This document shows, piece by piece, positions 52,204 through 60,512 of a DNA stretch of 64,000 nt; position 1 is the first letter of the stretch, and every line of letters starts with the position of its first letter. Source of the stretch: Palsa-504 sp963819785 (GTDB lineage Bacteria > Actinomycetota > Actinomycetes > Streptosporangiales > Streptosporangiaceae); the NCBI GenBank assembly GCA_963819785.1, contig CAWFXW010000028.1, forward strand, positions 1 to 64,000, read 5' to 3'. The notes below the pieces were generated by a model, which was not told the origin of the DNA, searched no databases, and saw only the letters and a list, made by a program, of their open reading frames with translations. The position numbers and the translations under genes were made by a program.

Positions 52204-53532
52204 ATGAGCGATAGCGGCAGAACACGCGCGTCCATCCGTCGCGCTCACGCGCGGGGTGTCATGGGGGTTTCGCGTCGGCGGCTGGTCGCGGGCGTGGCCG
52301 GCGTCGTCATGGCCGGGACGGCGCTGACCGCCTGCACCTCGGCCAACGGCGGCACCGGCCCGGTGACGCTGAACTTCTATTTCTACCCGGACAGCTCCCC
52401 CGCGACCCAGGACGGCATCAACAACTGCAACGCGCAAAATAAGGGCAAGTACATAATCTCCTACCAGAAACTGCCCCAGGGCGCCGACGGCCAGCGGCAG
52501 CAGATGGTCCGCCGGCTGGCCGCGCACGACACCACCATGGACATCCTGGGTCTCGACGTCACCTGGGAGGCCGAGTTCGCCCAGGCCGGCTTTGTCCAGC
52601 CCTGGACCGGCACGTATAAGGCGCAGGCCGAGAACGGCACGCTGGTACCGGCCCTGAACACCGCGATCTGGAAGGGCGCCCTCTACGCGGTGCCCGACAA
52701 CAGCAATACCCAGCTGCTGTGGTACCGCTCCGACCTGGTCCCGAACCCGCCCACGACGTGGGCGCAGATGATCTCCGACGCGGAGCAGCTGGCCAAGCAG
52801 GGCAAGCCGCACCTCATCGAGATCCAGGGCGCGCAGTACGAGGGCACTACCGTCTGGTTCAACACGATGGTGAACAGCGCGGGCGGCACCGTCCTGAATC
52901 AGGATGCGACCCAGGTGACGCTCGGAGCGCCCGCCGTCAAGGCGCTGTCGATCATGCATCAGCTGGCCACCTCCGTTGCCGCGGACCCGAGCCTGTCGGT
53001 GCAGATGGAGAACCAGAACCGGCTGGCCATGGAGGGCGGCTCGGCCGCGTTCGAGCTGAACTACCCGTTCGTCTATCCGAGCATGAAGGCCGACAACCCG
53101 GCACTGTTCAAGAACTTCAAGTGGGCGCTCTACCCGGAGGTCACCCAAGGCGTGCCGGCCAAGGTGACGATCGGGGGCACCGACCTCGCGGTCAGCGCGT
53201 ACTCACAGCACAAGGACCTCGCGTTCCAGGCCGCGCTGTGCCTGCGCGATGCGCAGAACCAGCTCATCAACGCCAACGTCGGCGGCACCCCGCCCACGCT
53301 GACCAGCCTCTACAGCAACCCGGCGCTGTTCGCCGACTACCCGTTCCACGCCGACATCCTGCAGGCACTGGAGAACGCCAGCGTGCGGCCCAAGTCGCCC
53401 GTTTACCAGGTCGTGTCCATCGACCTCTCCCACCTGCTCTCACCGCCGACCAGCATCAGCCCCACCGGCACCGAGAGTTCGATGGTCAGCGTCCTCAACA
53501 ACGCCCTGCAATCGAAGGGACTGGTCCCGTGA
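52204..53532 (+). CDS. LpqY-like sugar-binding lipoprotein of the SugABC-type operon
   Basis: 442 residues from the third of three tandem ATGs (52198, 52201, 52204), the one best spaced from GGAGGG. Twin-arginine-like SRRRLVAGVAG precedes the lipobox ALTAC. Family motifs: MVRRLAAHDTTMDILGLDVT and LYAVPDNSNTQLLWYRSDL. Binding protein of an import system for trehalose or a similar disaccharide (inferred from similarity to LpqY). Followed by both permeases and the ATPase. Confidence 0.9.
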   Translation: MSDSGRTRASIRRAHARGVMGVSRRRLVAGVAGVVMAGTALTACTSANGGTGPVTLNFYFYPDSSPATQDGINNCNAQNKGKYIISYQKLPQGADGQRQQMVRRLAAHDTTMDILGLDVTWEAEFAQAGFVQPWTGTYKAQAENGTLVPALNTAIWKGALYAVPDNSNTQLLWYRSDLVPNPPTTWAQMISDAEQLAKQGKPHLIEIQGAQYEGTTVWFNTMVNSAGGTVLNQDATQVTLGAPAVKALSIMHQLATSVAADPSLSVQMENQNRLAMEGGSAAFELNYPFVYPSMKADNPALFKNFKWALYPEVTQGVPAKVTIGGTDLAVSAYSQHKDLAFQAALCLRDAQNQLINANVGGTPPTLTSLYSNPALFADYPFHADILQALENASVRPKSPVYQVVSIDLSHLLSPPTSISPTGTESSMVSVLNNALQSKGLVP

Positions 53533-53593
53533 GTTCCCAGGCAGCAAACCACAGGGCACCAGATGACCGTGCCGCGAGGGAAGGAGGGGGCCG

Positions 53594-54541
53594 ATGAGCG
53601 CTACCACCGAGGTGGCCACCGGCACCGCCGCCGATCAGCCGACCAGGAAGGGCAAGCCGCAGCTATCGGAGGGCGCGCGGGCCGAGCGCAGGCTCGGCTG
53701 GATGCTGTGCGCGCCGGCCGTCGTGGTGATGCTCGCGGTCACCGGCTACCCGCTCATCTACGCCCTCTACCTGTCGCTGGAGCGCTACAACCTGGAGCTC
53801 CCGCAGGACATCAAGTTCATCGGCTTCAGTAATTACGGCGCGGTGCTCAGCTCGCCTTACTGGTGGCAGGCGCTGAAGGTGACCGTGATCATCACGGTCT
53901 TCTCGGTCTCCATCACGCTGGTGCTCGGGATGCTGCTGGCCTTCGTCATGTACCGGACGCTGTTCGGCCGGGGCACGGTCCGCACCGCCGCGCTCGTCCC
54001 GTACGGGATCGTGACGGTCGCCGCCGCCTACGGCTGGCAGTACGCGTGGACGCCGGGCCAGGGCTACCTGTCCGCGCTGTTCAACAACAGCGCGCCGCTG
54101 ACCGATGAGGTGAAGGCCATCGCGGTCATCATCGTGGCGGAGATCTGGAAGACCACGCCGTTCATGGGGCTGCTGCTGCTGGCCGGGCTCTCCCTGGTGC
54201 CCGAGGACCTGCAGAAGGCCGCGAAGGTGGACGGCGCGAGCGCCTGGCAGCGCTTCACGAAGATCACGCTGCCGCTGATGAAGCCGGCGATCCTGGTCGC
54301 GCTGCTGTTCCGGACGCTGGACTCGTTCCGGATCTTCGACAACATCTTCATCCTGACCCAGGGCGCCAACAACACCGGGTCGGTCTCGGTCCTCGGCTAC
54401 GACAACCTGTTCAACGCGCTCAACCTGGGCATCGGGTCGACGATCTCGGTCCTGATCTTCATCTGCGTGGCGATCATCGCCGTCTTGTTCATCAAGGGCT
54501 TCGGCACCGCGGCCCCGGGCACAGACATCGAAAAGAGGTGA
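53594..54541 (+). CDS. sugar ABC transporter permease (SugA-like)
   Basis: 315 residues from ATG 53594, with AAGGAGGGGG upstream. Six membrane helices, EAA loop EDLQKAAKVDGASAWQRFTK, and TLDSFRIFDNIFILTQGANN conserved in MalF/SugA. A 50-residue basic cytoplasmic N-terminal extension precedes helix 1. Inner-membrane pore subunit. Confidence 0.93.
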   Translation: MSATTEVATGTAADQPTRKGKPQLSEGARAERRLGWMLCAPAVVVMLAVTGYPLIYALYLSLERYNLELPQDIKFIGFSNYGAVLSSPYWWQALKVTVIITVFSVSITLVLGMLLAFVMYRTLFGRGTVRTAALVPYGIVTVAAAYGWQYAWTPGQGYLSALFNNSAPLTDEVKAIAVIIVAEIWKTTPFMGLLLLAGLSLVPEDLQKAAKVDGASAWQRFTKITLPLMKPAILVALLFRTLDSFRIFDNIFILTQGANNTGSVSVLGYDNLFNALNLGIGSTISVLIFICVAIIAVLFIKGFGTAAPGTDIEKR

Positions 54542-54548
54542 CCCGCTG

Positions 54549-55385
54549 ATGGCTGCTGTGACCACGTCCCGACAGAAATTCGGCTGGGGATCGGTAAATA
54601 TCGTCGTCATCGCGCTGGCGCTGATCCCGGTGCTCTGGATGGTCTCGCTTTCGTTCAAGACGCCCACGGCGATCCTCGATCCGTCCTTCATTCCCCACTC
54701 GTGGACCTTGGGGAACTACCACCAGATCCTGAACACCTCACAGTTCCTCCAGCCGCTGGTCAACTCGATCGGCATCGGCCTGATCGCGACGGCGATCGCC
54801 GTGGTGCTGGCCTCCATGGCGGCCTACGCGGTCGCGCGGCTGCGGTTCCCCGGCAAGAGCGTGCTCATCGGGATGGCGCTGCTGATCGCGATCTTCCCGC
54901 AGATCGCGCTCGTGACCCCGCTGTTCAACATCGAGCGCGCGCTGGGCCTGTTCAACACCTGGCCGGGGTTGATCATCCCCTACATCGCGTTCGGCCTGCC
55001 GCTGGGGATCTACACGCTGTCGGCGTTCTTCCGCGAGATCCCGTGGGAGCTCGAGAAGGCGGCCAAGGTCGACGGGGCCACGCCGTTCCAGGCGTTCATC
55101 AGGGTCATCGCCCCGCTGGCGGCACCGGGCATGGTCACCACGGCGATCCTGGTCTTCCTCGCGTGCTGGAACGACTTCCTGTTCGCGATCTCGTTCACCT
55201 CGACGCTCAGCTCGCGGACGGCGCCGGCCGCCATGGAGTACTTCAGCGGCAGTTCGCAGTTCACGGTTCCGACCGGCCCCATCGCGGCCGCGGCGGTGGT
55301 CATCACCATCCCGATCATCATCTTCGTGCTGTTCTTCCAGCGCCGGATCGTCGCCGGGCTGACGTCCGGCGCGGTCAAGGGCTAG
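54549..55385 (+). CDS. sugar ABC transporter permease (SugB-like)
   Basis: 278 residues. Six helices, EAA loop ELEKAAKVDGATPFQAFIRV, opening IPVLWMVSLSFKTPTAILDP typical of the MalG/SugB subunit. Starts seven bases after the SugA-like gene and is followed by the ATPase after 19 bases. Confidence 0.93.
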   Translation: MAAVTTSRQKFGWGSVNIVVIALALIPVLWMVSLSFKTPTAILDPSFIPHSWTLGNYHQILNTSQFLQPLVNSIGIGLIATAIAVVLASMAAYAVARLRFPGKSVLIGMALLIAIFPQIALVTPLFNIERALGLFNTWPGLIIPYIAFGLPLGIYTLSAFFREIPWELEKAAKVDGATPFQAFIRVIAPLAAPGMVTTAILVFLACWNDFLFAISFTSTLSSRTAPAAMEYFSGSSQFTVPTGPIAAAAVVITIPIIIFVLFFQRRIVAGLTSGAVKG

Positions 55386-55404
55386 CGGAGTTAAGGAGAG
55401 ACAA

Positions 55405-56740
55405 GTGGCCGAAATCGTGCTTGACCACATCACCAAGCGTTTTCCCGATGGATCGCTCGCGGTCAACGACTTCAACCTGGATATCGCCGACGGGGAATTC
55501 GTCATCCTGGTCGGCCCGTCGGGCTGCGGGAAGTCGACGACGCTGAACATGATCGCGGGCCTGGAGGACATCAGCTCGGGCGAGCTGCGGATCGGCGGCC
55601 AGGTGGTGAACACCAAGTCGCCCAAGGACCGGGACATCGCGATGGTGTTCCAGAGCTACGCGCTCTACCCGCACATGAGCGTCAGGCAGAACATGGGCTT
55701 CGCGCTGAAGCTGGCCAAGACCCCGCCGAACGTCATCAACGAGAAGGTCGAAGAGGCGGCCCGGATCCTGGACCTCATCCCGTACCTGGACCGCAAGCCG
55801 GCCAACCTGTCCGGCGGGCAGCGGCAGCGGGTCGCGATGGGCCGGGCGATCGTACGCAACCCGGCGGCGTTCCTGATGGACGAGCCGCTGTCGAACCTGG
55901 ACGCCAAGCTGCGCGTGCAGACCCGCACCGAGGTGTCGCGGCTCCAGCGGCGCCTGGGCGTCACTATGGTCTACGTCACGCACGATCAGACCGAGGCCCT
56001 GACGCTCGGCGACCGGGTCGCGGTGATGCGCAGCGGCGTGGTGCAGCAGGCGGCCTCTCCGAAGGAACTCTACGACCGGCCGGTCAACCTGTTCGTGGCC
56101 GGCTTCATCGGGTCGCCCGGCCATGAACTTCCTGTCCGGCACGCTCGAGGAGGGCATGCTGCGCACCAGCCTCGGGGACTTCCGGCTCAGCGACCGGATC
56201 CGGCAAGAGGTCGAGCGCTCCGGGACCGGGCGAGACGTCATCGTGGGCCTGCGGCCGGAGAACTTCGAGGACGCGGCGCTGGTCTCCCCCGACAACCGCC
56301 AGTACGGGATCACGTTCCGGGCCAAGATCGACGTCTATGAGTCCCTGGGCTCCGACGTGTTCGTCTACTTCACGCGTGAGCTCGGGCGGGGGGTGAACTC
56401 CGCCGAACTCCAGGAGCTGGCGGCGGATGCGGGACGCGCGGACAGCGGCGGCGCCGGCGAGACCATCGCCGCCCGGCTCGACGCGGCCACCCGCATCGGC
56501 GAGGGCCAGGACGCCGAACTCTGGGTGGACGCCCGGCCGATGCACATCTTCGACCCGGCGAGCGGCCGCAACCTGTCGCTGGCCGGTGAGGACGGCGGGG
56601 CTATCTCGGTCCAGCCGGCGCCGACGCCGGACCGGGCCGACGCCGGTGAGCCGCAGGCGGCTGCCCCGGACGCCGGGTCAGGCGGCGTCCAATCGGCTCC
56701 CGGCCAGGCCGGCCCGTCCGCGTCCGGGGAGGCTACCTGA
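55405..56740 (+). pseudogene. sugar ABC transporter ATPase (SugC/MsiK-like) with a +1 shift
   Basis: Starts GTG 55405 after AGGAGA. The nucleotide-binding domain is complete: Walker A VGPSGCGKSTTLNM, Q-loop FQSYALYPHMSVRQNM, signature LSGGQRQRVAMGRA, Walker B AFLMDEPLSNLDAKL. At about 56116 a run of three C (expected two) shifts the frame; after removing one C the protein continues ...GSPAMNFLSG into the OB-fold regulatory domain (VIVGLRPENFED) to TGA 56738-56740, about 445 residues. The last 60 residues are an Ala/Pro-rich tail. Most simply a homopolymer sequencing error; otherwise the regulatory domain is lost. It overlaps the convergent gene by 8 bases. Confidence 0.85.
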
Positions 56741-57575
56741 CCTTACGCCGCAGGCGCTCGATGATCTCGTCGTTCCATTCGTGGGTCCGGATGAGCCGGT
56801 ACCGTTCGGCGGCGACCCGCATGTAGGCTTCGGCCTCCGTGCGGGAGCCGATCATGTCGGCGGCCCGGAGCATCCGGACCACGGGCCGGTACTCCTCGGC
56901 GAACCACCGGCTGGCGATCTCGCCGCGGTCCATGAACCGGTGCTCGTCCTGCATGCACCGGTATCCCCAGGCCTCGACGGCCTCGCCGAGCTCGGCGTAC
57001 GACCACGGGTCGCTGAAGGTGATCTTGGCGTAGGCCTGCTCGGGCAGCGGGACCCGGGACCTGAACAGCCGCTGGTAGTCCTTGACCAGCAGGTCGCCGC
57101 GGCGGCGGATGCCCGCGGCGGGCACGACGGTGAGAACCTCGGTGACGTAGGCTTCGATCATCGTGGCGCCGGTGGCGATCGCGATCGAGACCCGGTGATG
57201 GCCGTCCTGCACGAAGTGCAGGTCGCCGATGCGGTACACGTCGATCGGCGGGATCGACTCGCCGCGCCGCTGGGCCAGGGCCAGCCGCTCCCACCGCTCC
57301 CTGACCCGCCCGTTGGTGGGCCGGAACCGGCGGTCGAAGTCGCGGCTGGAGTCGAGGGTGCCGACGATCGTGTCCAGCCGGATGTTCTGCAGGCCCAGCC
57401 GCCGCTCGCCGCGCATACCCAGGGCCGCGACGACCTCGTCGAACGGCAGGATGAGGTTGACGTCGTCCGGTTCGCGGCGGAGCCAGTGGGCGAGCCGGGC
57501 CAGCGTCTGGCGGCGCCGGGCTCGCTCGAAGTCGTTCTCCACGTCGACGCGGGGGGAGCCGGTGTCAGCGGGCAT
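56733..57575 (-). CDS. ParB/Srx-fold protein of unknown function
   Basis: 280 residues from ATG 57575. The middle carries the ParB/sulfiredoxin signature PPIDVYRIGDLHFVQDGHHR followed by VSIAIATGATMIEAYVTE. There is no helix-turn-helix like that of a centromere-binding ParB, so it is not a partition protein proper; the C-terminal third is charged and helical (ADMIGSRTEAEAYMRVAAER). The 3' end overlaps sugC; the 5' end overlaps the metallophosphoesterase by 11 bases, so the two are co-translated. Confidence 0.75.
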   Translation of the reverse strand: MPADTGSPRVDVENDFERARRRQTLARLAHWLRREPDDVNLILPFDEVVAALGMRGERRLGLQNIRLDTIVGTLDSSRDFDRRFRPTNGRVRERWERLALAQRRGESIPPIDVYRIGDLHFVQDGHHRVSIAIATGATMIEAYVTEVLTVVPAAGIRRRGDLLVKDYQRLFRSRVPLPEQAYAKITFSDPWSYAELGEAVEAWGYRCMQDEHRFMDRGEIASRWFAEEYRPVVRMLRAADMIGSRTEAEAYMRVAAERYRLIRTHEWNDEIIERLRRKVR

Positions 57576-58266
57576 CGCGACCACCAGGGAGCAGCTCAGC
57601 CAGGGCGGCGTCCGGCTCGATCCGGAGCAGGTGCCATCCGGTGACGTTGCACACCGCGGTGCGGCCCAGCTGGCCCCGCCGGACGGGCGCGCCGTAGGGA
57701 TGCACGTGACCGTGCAACAGCGCGGTGGGCTGGAGCGCGGCGACCAGGCCGGGCAGCGTCCGGAAGCCGCGGTGCGGCGGGTCGTCGGCGTCGCCGACAC
57801 CGCGGGGCGGCGCGTGAGTGAGCAGCACGTCGACCCCGCGGCCGTCCCGCTGCCGACGCCACCACGCCCGGCTTCGCAGCGCCCGGGCGCGCCGGGCCTG
57901 CTGCCGGTCGGTGTACTGGTTGGGCCCCTCGCTGTAGCGCCGGCACCCGCCGAGGCCGGCCAGGCGCAGGCCAGCCACGTCGATGATCCGGCCGTCGGCA
58001 TTGACGGCCCCGTCCGGCCAGGGCGGCCGAGCGGGCAGGCCGGCCCGGAGCGTCAGGCCGGCCCGGGACGAGCGGTACCCGGAGACGTCAGGGTCATGAT
58101 TACCGGGCACGAAGACGAGCGGAACGTCCAGCGCGTTCATCAGCGAGCCCAGGTACTCGAACGGCAGATCACCGCAGGCCAGGATCAGCTGGGCGTGCCG
58201 CACCGCGGTCGGGTCAGCTACCAGCGCGTCATCGACCTCATCGGAGACCGCGAGGACACTGACCAC
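57565..58266 (-). CDS. calcineurin-like metallophosphoesterase
   Basis: 233 residues from GTG 58266 (no strong ribosome binding site). Motifs: LILACGDLPFEYLG and VFVPGNHDPDVSG (GNHD), LLTHAPPRGVG, and LLHGHVHPYG (GHxH), the metal-binding set of the family, though the opening D-x-H is replaced by AVSDEVDD. Substrate unknown. Central gene of a three-gene minus-strand group. Confidence 0.85.
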   Translation of the reverse strand: MVSVLAVSDEVDDALVADPTAVRHAQLILACGDLPFEYLGSLMNALDVPLVFVPGNHDPDVSGYRSSRAGLTLRAGLPARPPWPDGAVNADGRIIDVAGLRLAGLGGCRRYSEGPNQYTDRQQARRARALRSRAWWRRQRDGRGVDVLLTHAPPRGVGDADDPPHRGFRTLPGLVAALQPTALLHGHVHPYGAPVRRGQLGRTAVCNVTGWHLLRIEPDAALAELLPGGRDAR

Positions 58267-58319
58267 ACCACGATCATAGGACGGGGCGGACACGAGGCCG
58301 GCCTTGCTCGCGAGTTCCC

Positions 58320-58730
58320 TCAGTGCGCGGCCGTTTCCCGCGGCTCCCGGCGTACATCGAGGCCGCACTGCCGGAGCGCCGCTTCCACCCGGTAGATCTC
58401 GGCCTGCGAAGCGCGGTCGCCACCCAGCGGCGGGCTCACATCCAGCCGCCGGCAGGCCGACAACAGTGCATCTGTGTAGGCGCCGCGCAGCGCCTGCACC
58501 CGATGGTGCTTAGCGGTCAGGCTGGAGCCGGTTTCCGTTTCCTCGAGTTCGGCGCGCAGCCGACGCAGGTCGGCCCCGAGCCGCTCGAGCGGCGCCGGGG
58601 GCAGGGCCTTGTAACGGGCCCTGCTGCGGGCCTCGCCAAGCCACCCGGCCACGCGCCACGCGCCGATGAGCGCACCTACCGCGACCGTGGGCAGCATGAT
58701 GACGAAGAGGAACTCGACAACCGTGCTCAC
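58320..58730 (-). CDS. small membrane protein with coiled-coil tail
   Basis: 136 residues from GTG 58730. One N-terminal membrane helix (EFLFVIMLPTVAVGALIGAW) and a cytoplasmic charged helical region (LERLGADLRRLRAELEETE; HHRVQALRGAYTDALLSACR) likely to form a coiled coil. First gene of the group with the phosphoesterase and the ParB-like protein (53-base gap). Function unknown. Confidence 0.7.
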   Translation of the reverse strand: MSTVVEFLFVIMLPTVAVGALIGAWRVAGWLGEARSRARYKALPPAPLERLGADLRRLRAELEETETGSSLTAKHHRVQALRGAYTDALLSACRRLDVSPPLGGDRASQAEIYRVEAALRQCGLDVRREPRETAAH

Positions 58731-58823
58731 CTGTCCAGTGTCGGCGCGGGCGCAGGTGAAATCAAGCGCGCGACCGCTTCGGGACTCGCCCGGTAGGCTC
58801 GGCAGGCCTGGTAAGGAGGGCGG

Positions 58824-59792
58824 ATGACACAGCAGGCCGGCGTCACGGTCATCGGCGAGGCGATCGTCGACCTCATTCCCGCCGGGCCGCCACGCACGTT
58901 CCAGGCCGTCCCGGGCGGGAGCCCGTACAACGTCGCGATCGGGCTGGCCCGGCTCGGGCACCACGCGACGCTGATGGCGCGGCTGGCCGACACGGCGTTC
59001 GGCCGCATCCTGCGCGATCACGCCGAGGCCGAGGGCGTCGACCTGCACGCCGCGCCGAGCGCCGCGGAGCCGGCCACGCTGGCCGTCGTGTCGCTGGACG
59101 CGCAGGCCCGGGCCAGTTACGACTTCTACCTCACCGGCACCGCGGACTGGCAGTGGACGGCCGGGGAGACCGGCCGGGCCCCCGCGGACAACGCGATACT
59201 GCACTTCGGATCGATCGCGTCCTGGACACCGCCGGGCGACGCTGAGATCGGTAACCTGGCGCGGCGCCTGCGCGAACGCGGTGACGCGCTCATCTCCTAC
59301 GACCCGAACGTCCGGCCCGGGCTGCTGGCCGATCCCGGTCACGGCCGTGAGGTGGCCGAACGGGCCATCGGCCTGGCCCATCTGGCCAAGGCGAGCTCGG
59401 ACGACATCGCGTGGCTCTACCCGGATCTGTCCCCCGCCGACGTCGCGCGGCGCTGGCTCGAGCTGGGCGCGACCGTGGTGGTCATCACCAGCTCGGCGGA
59501 CGGCGCCTACGCCTACACCGCCCAGGGCTCGCCGGTCCGCCGGCCCGCGCTCGACGTCACGGTGGTCGACACCGTGGGCGCCGGGGACTCGTTCACCGCG
59601 GGCTTGATCGGATCGCTGCTCAGCCGGGGCCAGTACGCGCCCGCCGACCTGGCGCGCTGCCCCGCGGACCAGCTGGCCGGGGCCCTGGACGACGCGATCC
59701 TGGTGGCCTCGCTCAACTGCGAGCGGCGGGGCAACGACCCGCCCACCGCCGCCGACGTGGCCGCGGGCCGGGAGCGGCTCAAGCCGATCTGA
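58824..59792 (+). CDS. PfkB-family carbohydrate kinase (fructokinase-like)
   Basis: 322 residues. PfkB signature DTVGAGDSFTAGLIGSLLS near the C-terminus, with the catalytic aspartate, and GEAIVDLIPAG plus VPGGSPYNVAIGLARLG at the N-terminus. Phosphorylates a sugar, most probably fructose by similarity. Not in an operon with the ABC genes, but 2 kb from them. Confidence 0.93.
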   Translation: MTQQAGVTVIGEAIVDLIPAGPPRTFQAVPGGSPYNVAIGLARLGHHATLMARLADTAFGRILRDHAEAEGVDLHAAPSAAEPATLAVVSLDAQARASYDFYLTGTADWQWTAGETGRAPADNAILHFGSIASWTPPGDAEIGNLARRLRERGDALISYDPNVRPGLLADPGHGREVAERAIGLAHLAKASSDDIAWLYPDLSPADVARRWLELGATVVVITSSADGAYAYTAQGSPVRRPALDVTVVDTVGAGDSFTAGLIGSLLSRGQYAPADLARCPADQLAGALDDAILVASLNCERRGNDPPTAADVAAGRERLKPI

Positions 59793-59970
59793 GCGCAGGC
59801 GACGCCCCGTGGCCGGAATACCGTGCGGGGGCGATGGGTCGTTGGCCCGGTTGGAGGCTTGTGCTGGGAGCTTCCTCTGTCTATGGTCGGCTATAGTCGT
59901 GTCGGCTAGAGTATCGTCATGAAATCGGATCGGGGTGGCCTCCGGGGCCCGGCGGGGAAAGGACGATCGC

Positions 59971-60324
59971 GTGAACCCTGACGACGGGAGGGCGGGCGGG
60001 CTGGTGGCCGACGTTCCGGGGCGGGGCGGGTTGCCGGAACCGGGCGATGCGGGGGTGGCCGACGTGCGGCGGGTGGTGTTTCGGAGGAGCGGGCTGGTGA
60101 TCGAGATCGAGGTCAGCGGGAGCGGGGAGTCGCGACGGGTGGCCGGGCGGCTGATTCCGGCGCAGGCGGGGGTGGTGGAGATCCGGGGCGTGGTCACCGC
60201 GGAGGCGGATGCGCGGGGGCGGTTCGCGGCCGACGTGGTGCCGGCTGGTCAGGTTAGCGTCCGCTGCCGGCTGGGGACCGAAGAATCCGGCGTGCGGGTG
60301 GCCACGGGGTGGGTGGTCCTGTAG
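59971..60324 (+). CDS. orphan small protein, carboxypeptidase-regulatory-like
   Basis: 117 residues from GTG 59971 (GAAAGGA seven bases upstream). A beta-rich body (LVIEIEVSGSGESRRVAGRL, VVEIRGVVTAEADARGRFAA, GQVSVRCRLG) resembles the small proteins usually encoded beside zinc-finger/CHAT or TPR regulatory genes in actinobacteria. Those partners are absent here. Two direct repeats (GTCGGCTA at 59886 and 59901) lie upstream. Function unknown. Confidence 0.6.
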   Translation: MNPDDGRAGGLVADVPGRGGLPEPGDAGVADVRRVVFRRSGLVIEIEVSGSGESRRVAGRLIPAQAGVVEIRGVVTAEADARGRFAADVVPAGQVSVRCRLGTEESGVRVATGWVVL

Positions 60325-60384
60325 GCCGGTGGCCTGCCCCTTGCTCGGTGCGGGTCGCGGGCTTAGGGTAGGCGTCGTGTATCT

Positions 60385-60404
60385 AAAGTACTCATTCGTA
60401 CTTT
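60385..60404. promoter_or_regulatory. inverted repeat AAAGTAC-N6-GTACTTT upstream of the esterase
   Basis: AAAGTAC at 60385-60391 and GTACTTT at 60398-60404 are perfectly complementary across six bases, in an AT-rich patch of an otherwise GC-rich gap. This is the shape of TetR- or HxlR-type operators, but no such regulator is adjacent. Confidence 0.5.
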
Positions 60405-60466
60405 TGGTGAAGATCCGCTTAGCCCGCGCACGAGTTGGCGAGAACAGATGGCCTGGCGCGGAAAAC

Positions 60467-60485
60467 CACGGCCCGTTCGGCAGAA
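60467..60485 (+). repeat. dispersed motif CACGGCCCGTTCGGCAGAA, copy 3
   Basis: Third copy of the dispersed motif (16 bases identical, one change T to G after GGCA). It lies 28 bases before the esterase ATG 60513, at the point where the esterase loses homology to the family N-terminus. Confidence 0.7.
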
Positions 60486-60512
60486 ATAAAGAACCTCAAG
60501 CGCAGCGGCGGA

